Positions 1-8,297 of a stretch of DNA of 64,000 nt are shown in pieces. A program made the position numbers and the translations under genes. This stretch comes from QAND01 sp003150225 (GTDB lineage: Bacteria > Bacillota > Clostridia > Christensenellales > QAND01). Under the pieces are notes generated by a model. It had not been told where the DNA came from. It saw nothing but the letters and a program-made list of their open reading frames with translations, and did not search any database. The DNA is taken from assembly GCF_044357945.1 (NCBI RefSeq), contig NZ_CP076563.1:248001-312000 (forward strand), in the 5' to 3' direction. The first letter of the stretch is position 1, and every line of letters starts with the position of its first letter.

Positions 1-425
1 GGAAGGTTTCCATCATTTTGGTTCCTCTGACCATTGGTGTGGAGATCCTAAGAGACCTGGGATGGCTGCCCAAGATTGCAAAATGCCTGACTCCGGCCAC
101 CAAACTGCTGGATCTGCCGGGAGAGGCGGCCATCGGTATCCTGGTGGGCATGCTCAGCGGAGTGATTCATACCGCTTCCTTTGTGGACGCGCAGAAGGCC
201 ACGCTAAAGCTGTCTCAGGTGCAGGCCAATACCATCTTCATTTGGATGGGCTTAACCCATGCTCTATTTAACGAGGCCGCTTATTATACCGGATTGGGCA
301 TCAACATTCCCTATGTAATGATCCAACGTTTTTTGGTGGGGACCGCAATTGCTTATTGCTATATGCTGGTGATCCGCGTTCGGAAAAAACAGCGCATGGA
401 GGAGCAGGAATCCACCGCGGCCTAA
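1..425 (+). CDS. Nucleoside-recognition (Gate) domain-like membrane protein, 3' part
   Basis: The reading frame is open to the left edge (first complete codon at base 3), so this is the C-terminal part of a longer gene. About 140 residues are visible. They contain hydrophobic segments and a run close to VPLTIGVEILRDLGW and LDLPGEAAIGILVG, which resembles Gate-domain (nucleoside recognition) membrane proteins of Firmicutes. The end is a basic, cytoplasmic-looking tail (RVRKKQRMEEQE). The TTG at base 18 is not a credible start because the frame continues upstream without a stop. The transported or sensed ligand cannot be inferred. The tig promoter follows about 50 bases after the stop, so it is probably not in an operon with tig. 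Confidence 0.6.
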   Translation, partial: KVSIILVPLTIGVEILRDLGWLPKIAKCLTPATKLLDLPGEAAIGILVGMLSGVIHTASFVDAQKATLKLSQVQANTIFIWMGLTHALFNEAAYYTGLGINIPYVMIQRFLVGTAIAYCYMLVIRVRKKQRMEEQESTAA

Positions 426-475
426 GGACCTTTATAAAAGGCGAACATAAGGCGAAAATCGGATGCGCAGGCCGC

Positions 476-504
476 TTGCGAACCGGGAACAATTGTTATA
501 TAAT
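476..504 (+). promoter_or_regulatory. Predicted sigma-A promoter of tig
   Basis: TTGCGA (476-481), a 17-base spacer and a perfect TATAAT (499-504) lie about 48 bases upstream of the tig start. Read directly from the sequence; use in vivo is inferred. Confidence 0.6.
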
Positions 505-551
505 ACATTATTGTCTAAAATTGTATATAAAACTTGGAGGTATCGATAGAT

Positions 552-1874
552 ATGGCATCCACCGTTGAGAAATTGGCAAAGAGCCGCGTCCGCATTGAAG
601 CTACCGTAGAAGCCCAGGATTTTATGAAGGCCATTGAGACGGCCTATCAGAAGACCAGAGGGCGTTATGCCGTGCAGGGGTTCCGTCGCGGCCGTGCCCC
701 CAGGGCCATTATCGAGCGGTTCTACGGCAAAGAGGTGTTTTACGAGGACGCCATTGAGGAGCTTTGGCGGGATGCTTTTGAGAGCGCCATTGCGGAGCAT
801 GATTTGAGCGTTGTATCCGCTCCTACCGTCAATGTACGCCATGCGGTGGAGGGAGAACCCGTTACCCTCATCATGGAGTGCGCCGTCTATCCTGAAGTAA
901 AACTGGGCCAGTATAAGGGCGTGGAGGTTGTGAACATCGTGCCCGAGGTTACCGATGAGCAGGTAGAAGCAGTCATTGAGCGGGAGCGAAACAACTTGGT
1001 TCGTTATATCGAGGCGGACAGGCCCATCGAAAACGGCGATCGGATCACCTTCGATTATAAGGGCCGGGTCGGAGAGGAATACTTCGAGGGCGGCGAAGCC
1101 AAAGGGGCTCAGCTGGACATTGGCTCCGGCCGGTTTATCCCCGGATTTGAGGAAGCGATGATTGGCATTCCCAAGGAGGAAGAGCGGGAGATCTCCGTTA
1201 CATTCCCCGAGGAATATCATGCGGAGGATCTGGCGGGGAAAAAGGCGGTCTTTGAAGTTTTGGTTCACGAGATCCGGTATCCCGAATATCCTGATGTGGA
1301 CGATGAATTCGCCAAAGATGTCAGCGATTTTGATACCCTGGCTGAATGGAAAGCCGATATTAAGGAAAACATGCTAAAGGACGCTCAGCGCCGTGCCACC
1401 GCGACCATGCAGAACGAGGCTTTGGGCAAGATCGCCGACGGCTGCGAGATGGAGATCCCCGAGATCATGATTGAGGGACAGATCGACCGCCTTTTAGAGA
1501 ATCTGCAGAACCGGCTGGCCTATAACGGCCTGACCCTGGAGATGTACTGCCAGTACGCCGGCGTGACCCTGGATGATCTTCGGGAGCAGAACCGGGAGGA
1601 AGCCCAGCGCCGGGTGAAGAACCAGGTTGCTCTGGACGAGGTCACCAAGGTGGAGAACATCACCGCTACTCCCGAGGAGATCGCGGCCAAGACCGCGGAG
1701 TATGCCCAGTATGTGGGCAAGAGCGTAGAGGAGTTTGAAGCTTCCGCCAGCGAGGATGAGAAGAAGTACCTGGAGGAGGATGTAATCATCGATAAGACCC
1801 TGGATTTCATCCTGGAAAATGCCGTTAAGGTGGACGCTCCCCAGGAGCCCGTCCAGGAGGAAGACAAGAAATAA
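552..1874 (+). CDS. tig: Trigger factor, ribosome-associated chaperone and prolyl isomerase
   Basis: Trigger factor binds the ribosome at the peptide exit and shields nascent chains. The N-terminal ribosome-binding loop GFRRGRAP is present near residue 45. A central FKBP-type isomerase domain (about residues 150-235, with NGDRITFDYKG and GSGRFIPGFEEAM) precedes the helical C-terminal chaperone domain. The length of 440 residues is normal. The ATG at 552 is chosen because GGAGG at 536-540 lies 11 bases upstream; an in-frame TTG at 534 overlaps that ribosome site. clpP and clpX follow, an arrangement common in Firmicutes that links folding and proteolysis. The last residues are acidic and lysine-rich. 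Confidence 0.97.
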   Translation: MASTVEKLAKSRVRIEATVEAQDFMKAIETAYQKTRGRYAVQGFRRGRAPRAIIERFYGKEVFYEDAIEELWRDAFESAIAEHDLSVVSAPTVNVRHAVEGEPVTLIMECAVYPEVKLGQYKGVEVVNIVPEVTDEQVEAVIERERNNLVRYIEADRPIENGDRITFDYKGRVGEEYFEGGEAKGAQLDIGSGRFIPGFEEAMIGIPKEEEREISVTFPEEYHAEDLAGKKAVFEVLVHEIRYPEYPDVDDEFAKDVSDFDTLAEWKADIKENMLKDAQRRATATMQNEALGKIADGCEMEIPEIMIEGQIDRLLENLQNRLAYNGLTLEMYCQYAGVTLDDLREQNREEAQRRVKNQVALDEVTKVENITATPEEIAAKTAEYAQYVGKSVEEFEASASEDEKKYLEEDVIIDKTLDFILENAVKVDAPQEPVQEEDKK

Positions 1875-1889
1875 GTTCTCTGGTATAAT
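1861..1889 (+). promoter_or_regulatory. Possible promoter of clpP
   Basis: AAGACA (1861-1866), 17 bases, then TATAAT (1884-1889), straddling the end of tig. The -35 is weak (4 of 6). It could give clpPX expression independent of tig. No CtsR-type direct repeat was recognised here. Confidence 0.4.
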
Positions 1890-1936
1890 CCATAGGTCAA
1901 AAATTTGATACTATATCATAAGGGAGGTACGGGGAA

Positions 1937-2521
1937 ATGGCATACGTGCCCATCGTTGTGGAACAAACCAACCGGGGGGAGAGAAGCTACGACATCTACT
2001 CCCGCCTTTTACGGGATCGTATCGTATTTTTAGATGGAGAGATTGACGACCATGTGGCCAGCGTTATCGTAGCACAGCTGCTGTTCTTGGAAGCGGAGGA
2101 TCCCGATAAGGACGTGATGCTGTACATCGATAGCCCCGGTGGATCGGTAACCGCCGGCATGGCCATCTACGATACCATGCAGTATCTGAAGTGCGATGTG
2201 TCCACCATCTGCATCGGCATGGCCGCCTCCATGGGGGCATTTCTTCTGGCGTCTGGCGCCAAAGGCAAGCGGAAGATCCTTCCCAATGCCGAGGTGATGA
2301 TCCATCAGCCCCTGGGAGGGACCCAGGGCCAGACCACCGATATCGCGATCCACGCGGAGCGGATGATCCGGATTAAAAACCGCATGAATGAAATTTTAGC
2401 ACAGCGTACCGGGCAGCCTTTGGAGAAGATCCAGTCCGATGTGGAGCGGGATCATTTCCTAGAGGCGGAAGAGGCCAAAGAATATGGCCTGGTGGATGAG
2501 ATCATCCCCCCGCGGCGCTAA
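1937..2521 (+). CDS. clpP: ATP-dependent Clp protease proteolytic subunit
   Basis: Serine peptidase (S14) that forms the tetradecameric proteolytic chamber used with ClpX or ClpC. The nucleophile serine is in GMAASMGAFLLASG (near residue 98) and the histidine in VMIHQPLGG (near 123). The length of 194 residues is standard. Start ATG at 1937 has AGGGAGG about 8 bases upstream. clpX starts 13 bases after the stop and the pair is almost certainly cotranscribed. Nothing in the sequence departs from an ordinary housekeeping ClpP. Confidence 0.98.
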   Translation: MAYVPIVVEQTNRGERSYDIYSRLLRDRIVFLDGEIDDHVASVIVAQLLFLEAEDPDKDVMLYIDSPGGSVTAGMAIYDTMQYLKCDVSTICIGMAASMGAFLLASGAKGKRKILPNAEVMIHQPLGGTQGQTTDIAIHAERMIRIKNRMNEILAQRTGQPLEKIQSDVERDHFLEAEEAKEYGLVDEIIPPRR

Positions 2522-2534
2522 GGAGGATAAGGGA

Positions 2535-3815
2535 TTGTCCAAAATCGAGGACGTAAACAAGATTAAATGCAGCTTCTGCGGAAAGGCCCAGGAGCAGGTG
2601 CGCCGGATTATCGCGGGACCAGGAGCCTACATCTGCGATGAATGCATTGAGCTTTGCGTGCAGATCATCAACGAGGACTTCGCGGATCACGTGGACTTTG
2701 ATCTTACAGAGGTCATGAAGCCCAAAGAGATCCTGGAGCACCTGAATGAATATATCATTGGCCAGGACGCCGCCAAGAAGAGCCTCTCGGTGGCGGTTTA
2801 TAACCATTATAAACGCATTGGCGCGGACACCGATAAGGACGTAGAGCTTCAAAAGAGCAACGTCATCATGCTGGGGCCCACCGGCTGCGGCAAAACCATG
2901 TTTGCGCAAACCCTGGCTCGTATTTTAAACGTACCCATCGCCATTGCCGATGCGACCAGCCTTACGGAAGCTGGCTATGTGGGTGAGGACGTGGAGAATA
3001 TTCTGCTAAAGCTGATCCAGGCTGCCGATTACGATATCGAGCGGGCGGAGCGGGGAATTATTTATATCGATGAGATCGATAAGATCACCCGGAAATCCAG
3101 CAATCCCAGCATCACCCGGGATGTTTCCGGGGAGGGAGTACAGCAGGCTCTTTTGAAGATCCTGGAGGGTACCGTTGCCAGCGTACCGCCTCAAGGCGGG
3201 CGGAAGCATCCACATCAGGAGTTCATCCAAATTGATACCAGTAATATCCTGTTTATTTGCGGCGGCGCCTTTGACGGAATCGATACCATCATCGAGAACC
3301 GGCTAGGGAAAAAGACCATTGGCTTTGGAGCCGATGTGAAGTCTACCGAGAAAAAGGATATCGGCGAACTGCTGCGGCATATTCTACCGGAGGATCTGCT
3401 GAAATACGGGCTGATTCCCGAGTTTGTGGGCCGCTTGCCCGTCATCGTTACCCTGGATGCACTCTCGGAGGAGGCTTTGGTCGATATCCTTGTTAAGCCC
3501 AAGAATGCGCTTGTGAAGCAGTACAAGAAGCTTTTGGATATGGACGGTGTGCAGCTGTCCTTTGAGGATGACGCGCTGCCTGCCATTGCCCATATGGCCA
3601 TGGAGCGGAAGACCGGTGCCCGGGGGTTGCGCGCCATCATGGAGAACATTATGATGGACGTGATGTTTGACATTCCCTCTCAGGAGGACATCGGGCAATG
3701 CATCATTACCAAGGATGTGGTGGATGGCAAGGGCAAACCCACCCTTTTGCCCAAAACTCATCAGGTTCGCCAGGCAGCTCTGCCCAAACGGGCGGTAGGA
3801 GACCTGGATTCCTAA
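2535..3815 (+). CDS. clpX: Clp protease ATP-binding subunit, AAA+ unfoldase
   Basis: ClpX unfolds substrates and feeds them to ClpP. An N-terminal four-cysteine zinc-binding domain is present (CSFC near residue 10 and CDEC near residue 37). It is followed by Walker A GPTGCGKT, Walker B IIYIDEIDK, the ClpP-docking IGF loop (KKTIGFGAD) and the sensor-like VGRLP. I chose TTG at 2535 because AGGAGG at 2521-2526 has ideal spacing and the protein then begins MSKIEDVNKIKCSFC like other ClpX proteins. An upstream in-frame extension would overlap clpP. The product is 426 residues, normal length. Confidence 0.97.
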   Translation: MSKIEDVNKIKCSFCGKAQEQVRRIIAGPGAYICDECIELCVQIINEDFADHVDFDLTEVMKPKEILEHLNEYIIGQDAAKKSLSVAVYNHYKRIGADTDKDVELQKSNVIMLGPTGCGKTMFAQTLARILNVPIAIADATSLTEAGYVGEDVENILLKLIQAADYDIERAERGIIYIDEIDKITRKSSNPSITRDVSGEGVQQALLKILEGTVASVPPQGGRKHPHQEFIQIDTSNILFICGGAFDGIDTIIENRLGKKTIGFGADVKSTEKKDIGELLRHILPEDLLKYGLIPEFVGRLPVIVTLDALSEEALVDILVKPKNALVKQYKKLLDMDGVQLSFEDDALPAIAHMAMERKTGARGLRAIMENIMMDVMFDIPSQEDIGQCIITKDVVDGKGKPTLLPKTHQVRQAALPKRAVGDLDS

Positions 3816-3827
3816 GCTAACCTGTAT

Positions 3828-3854
3828 AAAAAAGAGGCCAACGGGCCTCTTTTT
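3828..3854 (+). terminator. Rho-independent terminator after clpX
   Basis: GAGGCC-AACG-GGCCTC hairpin preceded by an A-run and followed by a T-run, ending the tig-clpPX unit. Confidence 0.85.
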
Positions 3855-3860
3855 CAGCGG

Positions 3861-3920
3861 ATGTCATTCCAAGCCGCGGAGGGTCGCAGATTAATTCCTC
3901 CGCGCCCCAGGAATGACATT
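3861..3920. repeat. REP-like palindromic element
   Basis: A 60-base imperfect palindrome. Outer arms ATGTCATTCC (3861-3870) and GGAATGACAT (about 3910-3919) pair, and inner arms CCGCGGAGG and CCTCCGCG also pair. The ATGTCATTC...GAATGACAT ends and the internal AATCTGCGA look like the palindromic repeats scattered between genes in many Clostridia. It sits between the clpX terminator and lon. No second copy was found by eye in this window. Confidence 0.55.
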
Positions 3921-3969
3921 TTGATAGACGGCCGGTTTGACCGGAACCGAATTTTTCGGAGGTGAAAGA

Positions 3970-6279
3970 ATGGAAGCGATCACCTATCCATTGATTCCAT
4001 TGCGGGGAATCTGTATTTTTCCCCATATATCCGTTCCATTTGATGTGGGCCGGGAGAAGTCCCTGGCGGCCCTTAGTGATGTCATGGGTCGGGATCAGTA
4101 CGTGGTCCTCTGTACCCAGAAGGATATTCGGGATATGGACCCGGGGCTGGACGATCTCTATGAAGTGGGCACCTTGGCGAAAATCATGCAGGTTCTGGCG
4201 TTGCCAGGAGACAATATCCGCGTTATGGCCGAGGGGATCAGCCGGGTACGGATCCAGCGCCTTGCGTCTGAGGAGCCTTTTCTAACCGCCGAGGTAACGT
4301 TACTGGAGGAAACCGACCGGGAACCGACTCTGGAGGAAGAGGCCATCATGCGCTCCATCACCGAGCAGGTCCAGGAATACAGCCGGGTTTCCAGCCGAGC
4401 CAATAACGATACCCTTTTGAATATGGCCGGCATTACTTCGCCGGGCTGGTTTGCGGATTTGATTGCCTATGACCTGATCCATCGGACGGAGGATAAGCAG
4501 GAGATTTTAGGGGAGTTGGACGTCCCTTCCCGGCTGATGCTGCTAATGGATATCCTCAAGCGGGAGACGGATATCCAGCGCATTGAAAAGCGGATCAGCA
4601 ACCGGGTGCGGGGCCAGTTGGACCGTTCACAGAAGGAATACTATCTGCGGGAACAGATCAAGGCCATCCAGACGGAGCTCGGGGACAAGGACGCCGCCGG
4701 GGAGGTAGAGGAGCTGCGGGAACGGGCAAAGGCGCTGCCGCTTTCCGAGGAAGCCCAGAAAAAGGTGCAGAAGGAGCTGGATAAGCTAGCCCGGATGCAG
4801 CCCGGTTCCCCTGACGCTTCGGTGAGCCGCAACTATGTGGATTGGATCCTGGATCTGCCCTGGGGAAATTATACCCAGGACAATCTGGATCTGGGAAATG
4901 CCGAGGCCATCCTAAATGAGGATCATTTCGGCCTGGAGAAGGTGAAAAACAGGGTACTGGAATATCTGGCTGTACGCACCTTAAAGCAGGATATGAAAGG
5001 CCCTATTCTGTGCTTCGTGGGCCCGCCCGGCACCGGGAAGACCAGCATCGCCCGGAGCATTGCCCGGGCAATCGGCCGGGCATTTGTGCGGACCTCTTTG
5101 GGGGGACTCCGGGATGAAGCAGAGATTCGCGGTCATCGCCGTACCTATATCGGGGCGATTCCCGGGGCTATCATCTATAACATGAAACAAGCGGGGACCA
5201 TGAATCCGGTCTTTCTCTTTGATGAGATTGATAAGATGAGTTCGGATTTTCGCGGCGATCCCGCCAGCGCTATGCTGGAGGTACTGGATCCGGAGCAGAA
5301 CAGCACCTTCCGGGATCATTACCTGGAGCTGGAATTCGACCTCAGCAAGGTGATGTTCCTGGCCACCGCCAACAGCGTGGACACCATCCCGCGGCCCCTT
5401 TTGGATCGGATGGAGATCATCGAGGTCAGTAGTTATACCGAGGAGGAAAAGGTGGAGATCGCCCAGCGCCATCTGGTAAAAAAACAGTCGCAGGAGCACG
5501 GTATCCAGCCCGGTCAGCTGACCATCAGTAAAAAAGCTCTGACCGATATTGTGCGCTACTATACCGCTGAAAGCGGTGTGCGGAACTTGGAGCGGACCAT
5601 TGCCCGAGTCTGTCGGAAGGCTGCTCGGGAGATTGTAGACGGCGCCGCAACCCCTGTTCGAGTTACCGGAAGAAACCTGGGGAACTATCTGGGCGTTCGC
5701 CGCTATCTTTCGGATGAGCAGAAGCGAAAGGCCGAAATCGGAGTCGCCACGGGTTTGGCTTGGACCAGCATCGGCGGTACGACGCTGTCCATCGAGGTGA
5801 GCGCCATCCCAGGGAGCGGGAAGCTTCAGCTCACGGGCCAGCTGGGCGGGGTAATGAAGGAATCCGCCCAGGCGGGCTTAAGCTATATCCGCTCCCGGAC
5901 GGAAGAACTTGATTTGCCTCAGGATTTTGCTGAAAAGACCGATATTCATATTCATATTCCAGAGGGGGCGGTCCCCAAAGACGGCCCCAGTGCAGGTATC
6001 ACCATGGTGACGGCGATGGTATCGGCTCTCAGCCGTCAGCCGGTTCGAGGGGATCTTGCCATGACAGGGGAGGTAACCCTCCGGGGTCGGGTGTTGCCGG
6101 TGGGCGGCATCAAAGAAAAGATGCTGGCCGCCCACCGTATGGGGATTGAGGACATCCTATTGCCCAAGGAAAACCTGAAGGATTTGGAGGAGTTGCCTGC
6201 CGCCATCCGGGATGCCATGTCCTTTACCGGAGTGGAGCATATGGATCAGGTGCTCAAGCGGGCCATCATAAGGCCATAG
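3970..6279 (+). CDS. lon: ATP-dependent protease Lon (LonA type)
   Basis: Degrades damaged and regulatory proteins in the cytoplasm. Domains in order: N-terminal LAN substrate domain (about 1-200), coiled region, AAA+ module with Walker A GPPGTGKTS (near residue 350) and Walker B VFLFDEIDK, and the C-terminal S16 protease domain with the serine in KDGPSAGITM and the lysine in GGIKEKML. The length of 769 residues is typical. ATG 3970 is preceded by GGAGGTG at 3958-3964. engB follows after 12 bases, the usual Firmicutes order clpX-lon-engB. No HAIR or CIRCE element is visible upstream; only the palindromic repeat precedes it. Confidence 0.97.
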   Translation: MEAITYPLIPLRGICIFPHISVPFDVGREKSLAALSDVMGRDQYVVLCTQKDIRDMDPGLDDLYEVGTLAKIMQVLALPGDNIRVMAEGISRVRIQRLASEEPFLTAEVTLLEETDREPTLEEEAIMRSITEQVQEYSRVSSRANNDTLLNMAGITSPGWFADLIAYDLIHRTEDKQEILGELDVPSRLMLLMDILKRETDIQRIEKRISNRVRGQLDRSQKEYYLREQIKAIQTELGDKDAAGEVEELRERAKALPLSEEAQKKVQKELDKLARMQPGSPDASVSRNYVDWILDLPWGNYTQDNLDLGNAEAILNEDHFGLEKVKNRVLEYLAVRTLKQDMKGPILCFVGPPGTGKTSIARSIARAIGRAFVRTSLGGLRDEAEIRGHRRTYIGAIPGAIIYNMKQAGTMNPVFLFDEIDKMSSDFRGDPASAMLEVLDPEQNSTFRDHYLELEFDLSKVMFLATANSVDTIPRPLLDRMEIIEVSSYTEEEKVEIAQRHLVKKQSQEHGIQPGQLTISKKALTDIVRYYTAESGVRNLERTIARVCRKAAREIVDGAATPVRVTGRNLGNYLGVRRYLSDEQKRKAEIGVATGLAWTSIGGTTLSIEVSAIPGSGKLQLTGQLGGVMKESAQAGLSYIRSRTEELDLPQDFAEKTDIHIHIPEGAVPKDGPSAGITMVTAMVSALSRQPVRGDLAMTGEVTLRGRVLPVGGIKEKMLAAHRMGIEDILLPKENLKDLEELPAAIRDAMSFTGVEHMDQVLKRAIIRP

Positions 6280-6291
6280 CGGGGGAAGAGT

Positions 6292-6909
6292 ATGCGCATC
6301 ACCAAAGCGAAGCTGGCGAAGACGGTCTATCAAACCAGTCAATACGAGGATTTTTCCATGGCGGAGATCGCTGTGGTGGGACGAAGCAATGCCGGAAAAA
6401 GCAGCCTCATCAATAAGCTTTGTAACAATGGCAAATTGGCACGGGTATCCTCGGAGCCCGGAAAGACCCGCAGCATCAACTTTTTTCTCATCAATGAGGA
6501 GCTGATGCTGGTGGATCTCCCGGGGTATGGATTTGCGCGCCGTAGCGCTGGGGAGCGTCAAAGCTGGCAGCAGCTGGTGGAAGGTTATTTTACGGTGACC
6601 CAGCGCTTGCGCCACCTTTTCCTGCTCTGTGATATCCGCCATGCACCCAGCGCTGGGGATCTTCAAATGGTGGAGTATTTGAGGTTTTATCGTATTCCCT
6701 TTACCTTGGTGGCCACCAAAGCCGATAAAATTGCCAAGAGCAAGCGCAAACAGGCGGCGCGAAGTGTGGCCTCTGCCATTGGCACGGAGGACTTTGTGGC
6801 ATTCTCCGCAATGGATGGGTATGGGATGGAAGAGCTCTTGGATCGAATCGGGAAGATATCTGAAAATGAAACGGCTTTTTATGGCCTACAAAATACTGTT
6901 GACAAATAA
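6292..6909 (+). CDS. engB: Ribosome biogenesis GTPase EngB/YsxC
   Basis: Essential GTPase for late 50S subunit assembly. G1 is GRSNAGKSS (near residue 29), G3 is DLPGYG, G4 is TKADK and G5 lies near FSAMDGYG. The length of 205 residues matches the family. It begins 12 bases after lon and is probably translated from the same message; a GGGGGAAG sequence precedes the ATG. Its position after clpX-lon is conserved in Firmicutes. Confidence 0.95.
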   Translation: MRITKAKLAKTVYQTSQYEDFSMAEIAVVGRSNAGKSSLINKLCNNGKLARVSSEPGKTRSINFFLINEELMLVDLPGYGFARRSAGERQSWQQLVEGYFTVTQRLRHLFLLCDIRHAPSAGDLQMVEYLRFYRIPFTLVATKADKIAKSKRKQAARSVASAIGTEDFVAFSAMDGYGMEELLDRIGKISENETAFYGLQNTVDK

Positions 6910-6965
6910 GGAAAAAAAGCATATTTATTTAGAAGAATCTTCTTGCGGGAGTGTTGAAAAAGTCC

Positions 6966-7415
6966 ATGAAATTGATGAGATGCCCCAGATGTGAGCTGAA
7001 CTACATGCGCTCGGACGCCCAGTACTGTGATATCTGCCTTGCTGAGCTGAAAAGCCTTAAGAAAAAGACGGCAGTGGTGGAGGAGCCGACGGTGGAGATC
7101 TGCCCGGAGTGCAATGAGAATCCGGTGGTTCCTGGGCAGGAGCTTTGCAAGCTCTGTTTATTGGAGAAGAAACGTCTGGAGCTGGCGGAACGCCGCAAGG
7201 AGAAGGCTGCCGACGAGGATGCGGCTATGGAGGATGACGTCCTGGACGATGAGCTTATGGAGGAGGAGATTCCCGTTCCCGATGATGATCTTCCCCTGGA
7301 TGAGGAGATGGAGGAAGAGCTGGAGTTTGATGAGGATGAGGACGAGGAATTTGAGGATGAGGAATTCGACGATGGATATGGAGAGGATGAGTTCGGCGAA
7401 GAAGAGCTGGACTGA
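6966..7415 (+). CDS. Zinc-ribbon protein with long acidic C-terminal tail, unknown function
   Basis: Not recognised as a named family. The N-terminal half holds CPRC...CDIC and CPEC...CKLC cysteine pairs, probably one or two zinc ribbons. A short basic helical stretch follows (KKRLELAERRKEK). The last 55 or so residues are almost entirely Asp/Glu with a few aromatics, so the protein is strongly acidic and likely disordered there. The start is uncertain: ATG 6966 follows GGGAG at 6947-6951, while GTG 6951 and TTG 6954 are in frame but overlap that site. It lies between engB and a phosphoesterase. A nucleic-acid or ribosome-associated role is only a guess from the zinc ribbon and neighbours. 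Confidence 0.7.
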   Translation: MKLMRCPRCELNYMRSDAQYCDICLAELKSLKKKTAVVEEPTVEICPECNENPVVPGQELCKLCLLEKKRLELAERRKEKAADEDAAMEDDVLDDELMEEEIPVPDDDLPLDEEMEEELEFDEDEDEEFEDEEFDDGYGEDEFGEEELD

Positions 7416-7429
7416 TCTCGTGCTGCGAT

Positions 7430-8128
7430 ATGGCTGTTTATGCGATCGCTGACCTGCATCTGTCGGATTCTATGGATAAGTCCATGGACATCTTCGGCAA
7501 GCATTGGGAGAACCATGCAGACAAAATCGAAGCGGCTTGGAGAGAGTTGATTTCCTCCCATGATACGGTTTTGATTCCGGGAGACATCAGTTGGGCCATG
7601 AAGCTGTCGGAGGCACAACCCGACCTGGACCGCATCGGCCGTCTACCGGGGGAAAAGTACATGATCCGCGGCAATCATGACTACTGGTGGAGCTCCATCA
7701 ATAAAGTGCGGAGCGTCCTTGCGCCGGGGCTTCATGCTATTCAGAACGACAGCTTCCTTTTAGCGGATGGAACTGCCATCTGCGGTACCCGGGGATGGAT
7801 TGTTCCGGGAGCGGCTGCCTATGAACAGGATGATGAGAAGATATATCTACGGGAGGTCGGACGGCTGAAGCTTTCCCTGGATCACGCAAGGGACCGGGGT
7901 GCAGAGCGGATTATTGCTATGACCCACTATCCGCCCTTTAACGACCGTCAGGAGCCCAATGAGTTTACTCGCCTTTTTACCCAGTATGGGGTGGAACAGG
8001 TGGTTTACGGCCATCTCCACGGCGTTGGGGGCGTGTCCTATCGCGTAAAGGAGTTGGATGGAGTTCAATATAAGCTGACCAGCTGCGACTATCTACGTTT
8101 CGTGCCGGCTTTAATTCGGGAAGAATAG
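7430..8128 (+). CDS. Calcineurin-like metallophosphoesterase
   Basis: All five metal-binding blocks of the family are present: ADLHL near the N terminus, GDISW, GNHDYWW, THYPP and GHLHG. A binuclear metal hydrolase acting on phosphomonoesters or diesters is therefore expected; the substrate is unknown. The length of 232 residues is usual for this bacterial cytoplasmic group, and there is no signal peptide. It begins 14 bases after the acidic zinc-ribbon gene and ends at a strong terminator, so it is the last gene of the lon-engB group. Confidence 0.85.
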   Translation: MAVYAIADLHLSDSMDKSMDIFGKHWENHADKIEAAWRELISSHDTVLIPGDISWAMKLSEAQPDLDRIGRLPGEKYMIRGNHDYWWSSINKVRSVLAPGLHAIQNDSFLLADGTAICGTRGWIVPGAAAYEQDDEKIYLREVGRLKLSLDHARDRGAERIIAMTHYPPFNDRQEPNEFTRLFTQYGVEQVVYGHLHGVGGVSYRVKELDGVQYKLTSCDYLRFVPALIREE

Positions 8129-8141
8129 ATGGATATGAAAA

Positions 8142-8171
8142 AAGCCCAATCCTTAGGGATTGGGCTTTTTT
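8142..8171 (+). terminator. Terminator after the metallophosphoesterase gene
   Basis: AAGCCCAATCC-TTAG-GGATTGGGCTT hairpin with a T-run. Confidence 0.9.
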
Positions 8172-8234
8172 CTTTTGCATAGATATAAAGTGGAGAATGC
8201 CCAGGAGAATCATTGGGATGAAAATACCGGCGTA

Positions 8235-8262
8235 CATATTTTCTCTTCGGAGTACATAGATA
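8235..8262 (+). promoter_or_regulatory. Candidate sigma-E promoter of spoIVA
   Basis: CATATT (8235-8240), 14 bases, then CATAGATA (8255-8262). This fits the mother-cell sigma-E pattern (-35 like KMATATT, -10 like CATACAHT, spacing 14-15), with two mismatches in the -10. Predicted start near 8269, about 17 bases before the ribosome site. spoIVA is a sigma-E gene in Bacillus; the assignment here is inference. Confidence 0.45.
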
Positions 8263-8297
8263 TCTACTGTTAGCCGGAGTTGAATGGAGGAATCATG

